A DNA stretch of 59,177 nucleotides from JAVBLV01 sp031553195 (GTDB taxonomy: Bacteria > Bacteroidota > Bacteroidia > Bacteroidales > P3). A program made the position numbers and the translations under genes. The notes beneath the pieces were generated by a model that saw nothing but the letters and a program-made list of their open reading frames with translations, ran no database searches and was not told where the DNA came from. Below are positions 35,662 through 43,584 of the stretch, piece by piece. The stretch lies in NCBI GenBank assembly GCA_031553195.1, contig JAVBLV010000071.1, positions 1-59,177 on the forward strand, read 5' to 3'. How positions within the stretch are numbered: position 1 is the first letter of the stretch; every line of letters starts with the position of its first letter.

Positions 35662-36846
35662 TTATTCAATAATAGGCGCAAAATTATCTTCTATTAAATC
35701 GCTTTTAGGAAGAATTTCGGTTGCATAATTTTCGAGACTTTCCGGAACTTGGTTCTTTTTATTCTTTGCAATAATTTCTTTGACGGAGTCGACCGTTAGA
35801 ATAAATAATTCGGATGAATTTTTATAAGAATACCACATGATACGTCTAAAAACATCGGTCTTATGATGTATACCCGGTCCTTTTTGAGTCCTTAATTCGA
35901 TGTTGGTGTCGGGAAAATCCTTCATAGCGTCGGCGTAAACATCGTATTCATAATTCAAACAGCATTTTAACTTACCGCATTGTCCCGCTAATTTCTGCGG
36001 ATTGGGCAATAACTGTTGCAACCTTGCCGCGCCGGTACTTACAGATTGGAAGGTGTTTAACCAAGTGGAGCAACACAATTCCCTACCGCAGGTTCCTATG
36101 CCGCCCAAGCGAGCGGCTTCTTGCCGGGCTCCGATTTGTTTCATTTCTATACGGACGTCAAATTCTTCGGCCAATAGTTTTATTAAGTTTCTGAAATCGA
36201 CGCGGTCGTCGGCAGTATAATAAAAGATCGCTTTTGAATTATCTCCTTGATACTCTACATCGCTGATCTTCATGTTTAATGATAATTCTGCGGCTATTTC
36301 TTTTGCTCTTTGCAACGTGTTGCTTTCATTTTTTATTGAACTTGCCCATTTTTCTATATCAGACGGCTTTACTCTTCGATATAGACGTTTGATATTTTCC
36401 GACCTGGGGTCGATATTATGTTTTAACATCTGAATGCGGCATAATTCGCCGGTTAAGGTTACAATGCCGAGATCATGTCCGGTAGCGCTTTCTACGGCCA
36501 CCACGTCGCCTTCGGTAATTTCCAATCCGTCGGGCAACCGGAAAAAGTCTTTATGAGTGTTCTTAAAACGTACTTCTACGCAATCGAAATTATTTTCGTT
36601 GAATGGTTTCCGGATTTCTTTCATCCAATTAGTTACGTGCAATTTCGCACAACTTTCCATTTCCGAAGTTTTAATAGGTTTGTATGAACAAGGACAATTA
36701 TGACATCCTCTTTCAAGAAAATCTGAGGGAGCGTACGAGTTTCTGCCGACAAAAGGATCTGATTCTATATAAGGATTTACCGAAGTTTCTTGTATTTCGG
36801 CTATTTTGTATTCTTGTTCCAATTCTTTCTTCTCAAGTTCTTCCAT
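35662..36846 (-). CDS. ricT: PSP1-domain protein (RicT/YaaT-like)
   Basis: 394 residues. The N-terminal region has a Cys cluster (ERGCHNCPCSY). The PSP1 domain follows (VEVRFKNTHKDFFR ... VVAVESATGHDLGIVTLTGE). Its core carries GTCGRELCCSTWLNTF and QCGKLKCCLNYEYDVYADAM, the Cys residues that bind Fe-S clusters in the Bacillus RicAFT complex controlling mRNA processing. In Bacteroidetes the partner subunits are often absent, so the exact role is open. It is co-directional with holB upstream (28 bp) and gldH downstream. Confidence 0.92.
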   Translation of the reverse strand: MEELEKKELEQEYKIAEIQETSVNPYIESDPFVGRNSYAPSDFLERGCHNCPCSYKPIKTSEMESCAKLHVTNWMKEIRKPFNENNFDCVEVRFKNTHKDFFRLPDGLEITEGDVVAVESATGHDLGIVTLTGELCRIQMLKHNIDPRSENIKRLYRRVKPSDIEKWASSIKNESNTLQRAKEIAAELSLNMKISDVEYQGDNSKAIFYYTADDRVDFRNLIKLLAEEFDVRIEMKQIGARQEAARLGGIGTCGRELCCSTWLNTFQSVSTGAARLQQLLPNPQKLAGQCGKLKCCLNYEYDVYADAMKDFPDTNIELRTQKGPGIHHKTDVFRRIMWYSYKNSSELFILTVDSVKEIIAKNKKNQVPESLENYATEILPKSDLIEDNFAPIIE

Positions 36847-36874
36847 AAAATAAATAATAGAAAATATAGGGTAA

Positions 36875-38035
36875 TTATTTTAATAGTCTACTCATCTCAA
36901 ACGACAAACTCATAAATAATATTTTAGGGTTTGCATTTCGTTCGATTTCGTATAATGTGTTGTTTATTTTTTTTTCAATGTTTTCGATATTTCGCGCTGT
37001 AATGACAAGAGGAAATGAGTTGTTAAATTTAGGATCGTTGAAATCCAAAATTGTCAAATTTTGTAAAGGCGTATAATTTTTCAATATACAGGCTCTGAAT
37101 ATTTGTAAACAATAGTTTAAGAAACTTTTTTGCTGTTCCCTTCCTAAATCCGCTATTTCATCTACCCATTTGCTCAGTTCGGCCATTTGCAACTTGAAAC
37201 AAAAACGCATCCATCTTACAAATAACTCTATAAATAAATTATGATTATCCAATTGCTGGAACGATTTTATGGCAACGGCATAGTTCCCTTCGGCGGCATT
37301 AATTAAATGAATGTTATTTCCTACCGGAAATCCTTTTTTTGTTAAAGAGTCTGTTAAATCTTCATTCGAAATGCGGTCGATTTTTACCAATTGAGCACGG
37401 GACAAAATTGTATCCAACACTTTATCTTTATTTTCCGAAATCAATAAAAATAGCGTATTATCCGAAGGCTCTTCCAATATTTTCAACAATTTAGGAGCGG
37501 CTTGGTAGTAAAGTTTTTCAATCATCCAAATAATAACAACTTTATATTTAGATTCATAGCTTTTATAACTTAACAAACGGATAATTTCGTTGGAATCCCT
37601 TACATTAATAGTTCCTTGCTTATTGTCGACGCCCAAATATTCAAACCAATCAATTAATTCCGCATAAAATTTTTTTTCATGAAGAAAGGCCATAAACTCC
37701 GCTTGGAAATCTTTTGACGAATTTTGCGATTTTACCTTGGTTGTTGTTGTGTTAGGAAATATAAAATGTAAGTCGGGATGCTCTAAAGTTTGATATTTGA
37801 TGCAGGAAGGACAGACGCCGCAAGAATCGGCTTTTAGTTGGGTTCGCAGATCTTTTATGTCAAAATGCAAAGGTTGGGTACAGTTTACGTATTGGGCGTA
37901 AGCAATAGATATGGCTAAACTTCCGAATCCGTTGCTACCAAGAAAAAGTTGCGCATGGCTAATTCTATTTTGGTCTATGATTTCGGTAAGCTTATTGATA
38001 AGTTCTCGTTGTCCAACAATTTGCGAAAATTGCAT
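36875..38035 (-). CDS. holB: DNA polymerase III delta' subunit
   Basis: A 386-residue clamp-loader subunit. The N terminus MQFSQIVGQRELINKL is typical. GSNGFGSLAISIAYAQ sits where ATPase subunits have the P-loop, lacking the GK(T/S), as expected for delta'. Four Cys in DSCGVCPSC plus the earlier NCTQ form the zinc module. Sensor block LKILEEPSDNTLFLLISEN and SRAQLVKI follow. It is the first gene of the holB-ricT-gldH row. Confidence 0.93.
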   Translation of the reverse strand: MQFSQIVGQRELINKLTEIIDQNRISHAQLFLGSNGFGSLAISIAYAQYVNCTQPLHFDIKDLRTQLKADSCGVCPSCIKYQTLEHPDLHFIFPNTTTTKVKSQNSSKDFQAEFMAFLHEKKFYAELIDWFEYLGVDNKQGTINVRDSNEIIRLLSYKSYESKYKVVIIWMIEKLYYQAAPKLLKILEEPSDNTLFLLISENKDKVLDTILSRAQLVKIDRISNEDLTDSLTKKGFPVGNNIHLINAAEGNYAVAIKSFQQLDNHNLFIELFVRWMRFCFKLQMAELSKWVDEIADLGREQQKSFLNYCLQIFRACILKNYTPLQNLTILDFNDPKFNNSFPLVITARNIENIEKKINNTLYEIERNANPKILFMSLSFEMSRLLK

Positions 38036-38062
38036 CGAATATAAATATTACAAATAAACCTA

Positions 38063-38094
38063 CAAAGTTACGAATTTTATCAAGTCTAATCAAG
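38063..38094 (-). promoter_or_regulatory. Promoter of holB-ricT-gldH
   Basis: Read on the minus strand: CTTG at the -33 position, a 20-nt spacer and -7 TAACTTTG at 38070-38063. The -33 deviates by one base from TTTG. The spacing to the holB ATG is short, giving a leader of about 20 nt. Confidence 0.55.
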
Positions 38095-38208
38095 AATCAA
38101 TGCTTAGTGCGAGGATGTGGTAAAATTCTGAAATTTGTTTCTGTTTCAAAGGAAGATTCTACTTGAAATTCTCTGAATAAAAGGCGATTATTATAATAAC
38201 GTCTGAGT

Positions 38209-38373
38209 TTAGAGGTTGTCTAAAAATTTTTCTATGAAGTATTTTGAGTCTAAAAATGCAATTTTTTGTCGGAATTTTTACCCAATAGCGCTACTATTCT
38301 TGAAAAATCCCGCCTGCAAACTCGCTATTTTATCTCTCAAAATCTTTTCCATAAAAATTTAGACAACCTCTAA
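38209..38373 (-). repeat. MITE-like palindromic repeat, copy E (best preserved)
   Basis: A 165 bp element with matching terminal inverted repeats: TTAGAGGTTGTCTAAAAATT at the left and AAATTTAGACAACCTCTAA at the right. The inner palindrome GGAATTTTTACC ... TTGAAAAATCC centres on AATAGCGCTACTATT. It has no coding capacity. It lies between nadD and holB. Confidence 0.88.
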
Positions 38374-38638
38374 GCAACAATCGTTCGTTGCAAATTTATA
38401 TATATTTAATAATCAGTGAATTAAATCCAAAACCGTTATTTTTTAATCGACTTATTTTCAGTATTTTACAAATTTTAAATATCCTCGTTTCTAAAAATAT
38501 ACTGAACTATTGAAGCAAAGAATCACCAACCATTTTTTTACCTCATTACCAATTAATTCATACGGGATTGCGAGAAATTGCTTCCTTTACCTCTCTTTTT
38601 TAGAGGTTAGGGGTAATAATACAGATAATCAGAAAATT
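38374..38638. other. Spacer downstream of nadD
   Basis: AT-rich, no gene recognised. Confidence 0.45.
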
Positions 38639-39235
38639 TTAAACAAATTTTTTTTCATCTTTATAGAATCTCATTTCTTCTATGTGTTGAAGGACTATTT
38701 CCGGAACCAAATATTTAATAGATATATTTTGTTTAATTGCTTCACGGATACAGGTAGAAGAAATTTCTATTAAAGGAGATTCAACAGGAATAACATTTTT
38801 GTGAGAGAGGTATTCGCCTCCGTTAAAATGTAATCTGAAATAGACGTAAACAAGATGATTATCCAAAATTAATTGATAATCTTTCCATTTGTCAATTTCC
38901 TCCAGATTATCCGATCCCATAATAATGGAAAATTTTTCATGAGGATATTCTTGAGAGAGAACTTTCAGCGTATCTATTGTATAAGAAGGTTTAGGCAAAT
39001 CGAATTCAATATCGCAGGAAGAGAAGCGAGGATTATCTTCTATAGCCATTTCGAGCATTTTCAACCGATGGTTGCCATTTAATAATGTTTGGCTGTTTTT
39101 TAGCGGGTTATGCGGCGAAAGCACAAACCATACCTCTTCAAGATCTGTATATTCAACAATAAAATTGGCAATAATTAAATGTCCTGTGTGGATAGGATTG
39201 AAGGAGCCAAAAAACAAACCGATTTTACGATTCAT
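38639..39235 (-). CDS. nadD: Nicotinate-nucleotide adenylyltransferase
   Basis: Joins nicotinate mononucleotide and ATP in NAD synthesis. 198 residues. GLFFGSFNPIHTGHLIIAN (residues 6-24) holds the (T/H)xGH nucleotidyltransferase motif. SPHNPLK and the late ISSTCIREAI (ISSTxIR motif) complete the site. It lies 4 bp downstream of the small secreted protein and is probably in the same transcript. Confidence 0.95.
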   Translation of the reverse strand: MNRKIGLFFGSFNPIHTGHLIIANFIVEYTDLEEVWFVLSPHNPLKNSQTLLNGNHRLKMLEMAIEDNPRFSSCDIEFDLPKPSYTIDTLKVLSQEYPHEKFSIIMGSDNLEEIDKWKDYQLILDNHLVYVYFRLHFNGGEYLSHKNVIPVESPLIEISSTCIREAIKQNISIKYLVPEIVLQHIEEMRFYKDEKKFV

Positions 39236-39239
39236 TGTG

Positions 39240-39839
39240 CTAACGATACTTATATTCGGTCAAGAATTGTATTCGCTTTAGTTCATCGCTGTCAAATTCA
39301 TATACGTGTTCCAAATAATATAAGCCGGAGATGAATTTTACATATTTTATCCCGTTAAACATATTGGGAGTAGGGGAGATAAAAAATAAGTTGAAAAAAT
39401 TTTGTTTGGACATTCCGACTCTGCACTGGTTTTTCAAGACGACTTCCTTATCGGTAATATTTCCATTGATGAGTTCCATCAATTCCGTATCGATGCTGAT
39501 ATAAAAATTTAAATAACTATCGTCCAAACGCCAAAATTTGTATACAGACATGTCGACAGTATCATTATACCAAAAACGATCCACGCTCCGGTACCATTCA
39601 ATATGACTTCTTTTTATAAAATTGCCGACATCGGCATATTTTCCAAAAGGATAAAATAAAAATTCGGATAATGAAATTACTACCAAAGTGTCTTCTTTCA
39701 GATGTACTTCCGTAACTTTAAATTCTTTTTTAGCATTTCGAAAAAACCCGTTTTCAATAGCGGTAATATTCGGATCTTGAGCTTTTGCAGTACAAATGCA
39801 TGATAAAAACAACAAAATAGCCGGTATGATTTTTCTCAT
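39240..39839 (-). CDS. Small secreted protein of unknown function
   Basis: About 199 residues from MRKIIPAIL, with a signal peptide ending AKAQ. An in-frame ATG four codons upstream is possible. The mature part is rich in aromatic residues and predicted beta-strand (SLSEFLFYPFGKYADVGNF, DDSYLNFYISIDTELM). I do not recognise a named domain. It ends 4 bp before nadD on the same strand, so the two form an operon behind the promoter at 39864-39894. Confidence 0.7.
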   Translation of the reverse strand: MRKIIPAILLFLSCICTAKAQDPNITAIENGFFRNAKKEFKVTEVHLKEDTLVVISLSEFLFYPFGKYADVGNFIKRSHIEWYRSVDRFWYNDTVDMSVYKFWRLDDSYLNFYISIDTELMELINGNITDKEVVLKNQCRVGMSKQNFFNLFFISPTPNMFNGIKYVKFISGLYYLEHVYEFDSDELKRIQFLTEYKYR

Positions 39840-39863
39840 ATAGAAATACATAATTTAGAGGTA

Positions 39864-39894
39864 CAAACTTACGAAAATTTTTTGGGGATACAAG
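39864..39894 (-). promoter_or_regulatory. Promoter of the secreted protein-nadD operon
   Basis: On the minus strand: CTTG near -33, a 19-nt spacer and a perfect -7 TAAGTTTG at 39871-39864. Transcription would start close to the ATG. Confidence 0.6.
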
Positions 39895-39906
39895 AGCTTT
39901 TTCTTT

Positions 39907-40070
39907 AAGAGGTTGTTTAAATTTTTGTGGAAAAGATTTTGAGAAATAAAAACAGCGAGTTTTCTGACGGGATTTTTCAAAAATAGTAGCCCTATTGGGC
40001 AAAAAATTCCGGTAAAAAAAAACGTTTTTAGATCCAAAATACGTCATGGAAAAATTTTTAAACAGTTACT
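39907..40070 (+). repeat. MITE-like palindromic repeat, copy F
   Basis: Full length. One end is AAGAGGTTGTTTAAA, as in copies B, C and E. The other is AACAGTTACT, as in copy A. It therefore links the two end types into one family. Open frames over it are not genes. Confidence 0.82.
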
Positions 40071-40284
40071 CAGAATAAAATACCTTTTTAAATTTGTAAA
40101 TTTGCATTCTTAAGAATGTTGGGTTGACTTTAAATCTAATGCTTATAAACTATTTTACCTTTGTTCTTCGTTTTGCAAGGAGTTGGTTTGTATTATTAAA
40201 CAAGTTTATAGGACGAAACGTCAGGAGCAAAAATGAAAACTGAAAAAACGGTTTAAACGTTTTAAATGTGCATAAAATATACAG
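40071..40284. other. Leader region of the radical SAM gene
   Basis: Contains the doubled -7 motif listed below. No gene recognised. Confidence 0.4.
40089..40104 (+). promoter_or_regulatory. Doubled -7 element, radical SAM gene
   Basis: Two adjoining copies of TAAATTTG, each fitting TAnnTTTG. A -33 motif is not clear, and a leader of about 170 nt would follow. Confidence 0.4.
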
Positions 40285-41292
40285 ATGGGGAATGATATTT
40301 ATTTTTTACTGAAATTAAATCGAAAAATAAAAAATATTCATGTTAAGAATTTGGGTATTTTTTTGTTGCATTTTTTTAGGAGAAGGTATTTGGGAATCTT
40401 TTTTGATCCGGTGCTGGGATGTAATTTCCGTTGCCGGATGTGTTACTTTAGCAATGAAGAAAAAAGGAAAACAATGAAGGGAAGTTTTCGGGAAGAAGAC
40501 CTGCCTAAGTTGGCAGGCGCTTTTTTTCACCGGGCTTTGAAACTTCAGATAGGATGCGGCGCGGAGCCGTCTTTATTCCGGCATAACAAAAAAATTATTG
40601 AATTGGCCAAAGAAAAGAAAATCCCCTATGTTTCGATGACGACAAATGCTAATCTATTTTCGGAAGAAGACTGGCGCAATTTTATAAAAGCAGGATTAGA
40701 CGAGGTGACAATTTCTTTACATGGCGTTACGCAAACATCGTATGAATATTTTATGGTTGGAGGATCGTTTCCTTTGTTTCATAAGGCAATGGAAACACTT
40801 ACGCGAATGAAAAAGCAATACCCCCAATTTAAAATTCGCATCAATTATACCATAAACAAAGATAATTTAGAGGAGTTAAGCGGCTTTTTTTCTGTTTTTG
40901 GGAATTATAAGATTGATATTTTGCAACTAAGGCCCATCCAACGTATTGGAGAATCGGAATATGCCGATTTCTCATGGAATGAAATTTATGAGACCTATGA
41001 CCGTATTGTTCAGAAAATTAAGGACGAATGCGAACAAAGAAATATAATTTGCTTAGCTCCTGCTAAAATGGATTTAATCAAAACAGACAATGTCGACAGC
41101 ATTGTTTTTGAAAATACTTATTGCTACATTTCCCCTCGTTGTGTGTGGAAAAAAGACTTCGATTTGAATAATGATACTTTTGAATCCTATTCCGAAAAGA
41201 TTCATTTAGGAAGAAAGCTTTTCAAAAATATTTTTAAGTCAAGAAAACAATTTGAATCCAGTAAAAATCAATTAAACTATGAAGTTTATTGA
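40285..41292 (+). CDS. Radical SAM protein
   Basis: 335 residues. CNFRCRMC (Cys 46, 50, 53) is the CxxxCxxC motif that binds the 4Fe-4S cluster for S-adenosylmethionine cleavage. LQIGCGAEPSLFRH occupies the GGE-like position, and MTTNANLFSE and EVTISLHG are barrel strands typical of the MoaA/SPASM-type core. The C terminus has only a few Cys (TYCYISPRCVW), fewer than a full SPASM domain. No precursor peptide or partner is adjacent, so the substrate is unknown. Confidence 0.85.
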   Translation: MGNDIYFLLKLNRKIKNIHVKNLGIFLLHFFRRRYLGIFFDPVLGCNFRCRMCYFSNEEKRKTMKGSFREEDLPKLAGAFFHRALKLQIGCGAEPSLFRHNKKIIELAKEKKIPYVSMTTNANLFSEEDWRNFIKAGLDEVTISLHGVTQTSYEYFMVGGSFPLFHKAMETLTRMKKQYPQFKIRINYTINKDNLEELSGFFSVFGNYKIDILQLRPIQRIGESEYADFSWNEIYETYDRIVQKIKDECEQRNIICLAPAKMDLIKTDNVDSIVFENTYCYISPRCVWKKDFDLNNDTFESYSEKIHLGRKLFKNIFKSRKQFESSKNQLNYEVY

Positions 41293-41383
41293 TTCGTTTT
41301 TGTAAAGGTTGTTGAACTTTGATATTTTAAAAATGTGTGTGTTATATTTGAAAAGATATTGATTTTATTATTGTTAAATTGTA

Positions 41384-41917
41384 ATGATAGGAAACGAGTA
41401 TATCAACATTGTTGTTAGTTCTACGGTAGTCTATTTGTTTATTGTAATTGGTTTCCGCTTGTTTGGGAAGAAAGAATTAGCCCAACTTTCGGTGTCCGAT
41501 CTGGTTTTTGTTCTGCTGATCAGCAATGCGGTTCAAAATGCCATGGTGGGTTCCAATACAACCTTATGGGGCGGATTGGCGGCCGCTTTGACGCTTTTTA
41601 TGGTGAATATGTTATTTAAATACCTGTTATACCATTCCAAACATGTCAATAATTTGATGCAAGGCCAACCTGTTGTTCTGATTTCCAAAGGCGTTATTAA
41701 TAATCTTGAATTGAAAAAAAACAAAATTACGCTAGATGAACTGAACGAAGCGGTAAGAGAACATGGCATTGATGAATTGAGAAAAGTGGATTTAGCGGTT
41801 TTGGAAGTAGACGGAAACATCAGTATTTTGTCCGGCAATTATTCTAAACATACGATAAAAACATTCGGAAGGGGACGCCGCCATTATAAAAGAAGTTTTT
41901 CGAATTTCCAAAACTAA
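41384..41917 (+). CDS. DUF421 membrane protein (YetF/YcaP-like)
   Basis: 177 residues. Three N-terminal transmembrane helices (residues ~8-80) include the conserved GFRLFGKKELAQLSVSDLVF and LLISNAVQNAMVG. The C-terminal cytosolic part has GQPVVLISKGVINNLELKKN and LDELNEAVREHGIDELRKVD, the DUF421 core. Function is not established. It lies between the radical SAM gene and hutI on the same strand. Confidence 0.92.
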   Translation: MIGNEYINIVVSSTVVYLFIVIGFRLFGKKELAQLSVSDLVFVLLISNAVQNAMVGSNTTLWGGLAAALTLFMVNMLFKYLLYHSKHVNNLMQGQPVVLISKGVINNLELKKNKITLDELNEAVREHGIDELRKVDLAVLEVDGNISILSGNYSKHTIKTFGRGRRHYKRSFSNFQN

Positions 41918-41956
41918 TCAAAATGCAGGGGGGCTATTCTTTATCCCGATTTTGCT

Positions 41957-41964
41957 TAATTTTG
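41957..41964 (+). promoter_or_regulatory. Candidate -7 element of hutI
   Basis: TAATTTTG fits TAnnTTTG. No -33 TTTG lies at the usual distance. Confidence 0.4.
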
Positions 41965-42034
41965 TAGTTCCCATTCCTTAAGTTTATCTTGGGATTAGCC
42001 GGGTCATTTTGAATATTTATCGGTTTAAACGATT

Positions 42035-43270
42035 ATGAAGTTGTTAATCAGGAATATAAAAGAATTGGTTCAGATATTGGAACCATCCGTATTAAAAGTA
42101 TGCGGGAAATCGATGAGCGAATTGCAAACATTGAAAGATGCTTACCTACTTATTGAAGACGGTAAAATTACATCTTTTGGAAAAATGTCGGAAGTTCCGA
42201 GAATTCCGGTTGATAAAGAAATAGATGCAACAGGCAAGATGGTCTTTCCCAGTTTTTGCGATTCGCATACGCATCTGGTGTATGCCGGTAGCCGTGAAAT
42301 AGAGTATATCGACAAAATAAAAGGGCTTTCGTATGAAGAAATAGCCAAACGGGGAGGAGGCATTTTGAATTCTGCCAAGCGTTTGCAAGAGGCTTCGGAA
42401 CAAGAGCTATACGATTCGGCATGGGAACGTTTACAAGAAATTATATCTTACGGAACCGGAGCCGTTGAAATCAAAAGCGGTTACGGCTTGACTGCCGAAG
42501 CGGAAATGAAGATGTTGCGGGTAATTCGTAAATTGAAAGAAAATTCTCCCCTGACAATTAAATCCACCTTTTTGGGAGCGCATGCCGTTCCGTTAGAATA
42601 TAAAGGCAGACAGGGGGAATATGTGGATCTGATTGTAAATGAAATGTTGCCGGAAATAGGTTCGGAAAATTTGGCCGATTATGTAGACGTATTTTGCGAT
42701 AAAGGCTTTTTTACAGTAGAAGAAACCGATAAAATATTATCGGCGGCAGCTAAATATGGTTTGATTCCGAAAATTCATGCCAATGAATTGGATTTTTCGG
42801 GCGGCGTGCAAATAGGAGTAAAACATAAAGCTTTGTCTTGCGATCATTTGGAGTATGTGGATGAGGCCGAAATACAATCATTTCTTAATTCGGAAACCAT
42901 GCCGACGGTTTTGCCGGGAGCGGCTTTCTTTTTAAATATGGTTCACTCTCCTGTGCGTAAAATGATGAGCGCAGGGTTGCCTGTAGCCATGGCCAGCGAT
43001 TTTAATCCGGGTTCTTCGCCATCGGGTAATATGCAATTAATCCTTTCGATGGCTTGCATCAATTATAGAATGACGCCGGAAGAGGCTATTCATGCCGTTA
43101 CTATTAATACGGCCTATGCTATGGGAGTAAGCAATTTTACCGGAAGTATTACTTTAGGTAAAAAGGCAAATCTATTTATAACTAAACCTGTTCCGTCTTA
43201 CGAATTTATGCCCTACGCTTATGGAAGCAATAAGGTGGAAATGGTGATTCTGAATGGAAAGATAATTTAA
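42035..43270 (+). CDS. hutI: Imidazolonepropionase
   Basis: Hydrolyses imidazolonepropionate to formiminoglutamate in histidine breakdown. 411 residues of the amidohydrolase fold. Metal-binding FCDSHTHLVYAGSRE (about residues 74-88), EIKSGYGL, KIHANELDFSGG with the metal His, SCDHLEYVD and ASDFNPGSSPS with the catalytic Asp are all present. The other hut genes are not in this window. A 50-codon frame follows at 43306. Confidence 0.97.
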   Translation: MKLLIRNIKELVQILEPSVLKVCGKSMSELQTLKDAYLLIEDGKITSFGKMSEVPRIPVDKEIDATGKMVFPSFCDSHTHLVYAGSREIEYIDKIKGLSYEEIAKRGGGILNSAKRLQEASEQELYDSAWERLQEIISYGTGAVEIKSGYGLTAEAEMKMLRVIRKLKENSPLTIKSTFLGAHAVPLEYKGRQGEYVDLIVNEMLPEIGSENLADYVDVFCDKGFFTVEETDKILSAAAKYGLIPKIHANELDFSGGVQIGVKHKALSCDHLEYVDEAEIQSFLNSETMPTVLPGAAFFLNMVHSPVRKMMSAGLPVAMASDFNPGSSPSGNMQLILSMACINYRMTPEEAIHAVTINTAYAMGVSNFTGSITLGKKANLFITKPVPSYEFMPYAYGSNKVEMVILNGKII

Positions 43271-43305
43271 ATTATCAAGGTTTAGAATTACAGAATTGTT
43301 TTTAT

Positions 43306-43458
43306 ATGATTGTATATCAAGGCGGGTATTGTGAAATAAAATTGCCTGAAATCAGAATTGGGAAATATGCTAAAGATTTTGTGCAAAGGGTTTTTTGTAC
43401 CGAACTGAAATTACAAGCAGAGCGTTGGGCAAAACGCTACAATACGCCGGTAGAATAA
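43306..43458 (+). CDS. Possible small protein downstream of hutI
   Basis: An ATG-initiated frame of 50 codons (MIVYQGGYCEIKLPEIRIG ... ERWAKRYNTPVE) with plausible amino-acid composition. It lies 35 bp after hutI on the same strand. I do not recognise it. It could be a real small gene or the tail of a decayed one. Confidence 0.35.
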   Translation: MIVYQGGYCEIKLPEIRIGKYAKDFVQRVFCTELKLQAERWAKRYNTPVE

Positions 43459-43514
43459 TAAAAAATATAAATATCAAACAGAAAAAATACCCATAAGTTT
43501 TATGTTCTTCTCAA

Positions 43515-43584
43515 AAGTGTTTACGTCAGCCAAAGTCTCTTCTCTGGGGGAGATTTAGAGGGGCATATAAATATTTAAAACATG
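43515..43584 (+). repeat. C-rich leader unit, short copy before tex
   Basis: ACGTCAGCCAAAGTCTC, GGGAGATTTAGAGGGGC and ATATAAATATTTAAAACATG match the right half of the leader units at 15219 and 46594. It ends at the start codon of tex. Confidence 0.65.

Noticed and set aside
39754..40047. Minus-strand frames across 39754-40047
   Set aside because: They run through MITE-like copy F and into the secreted protein gene in another frame. Not a separate gene.
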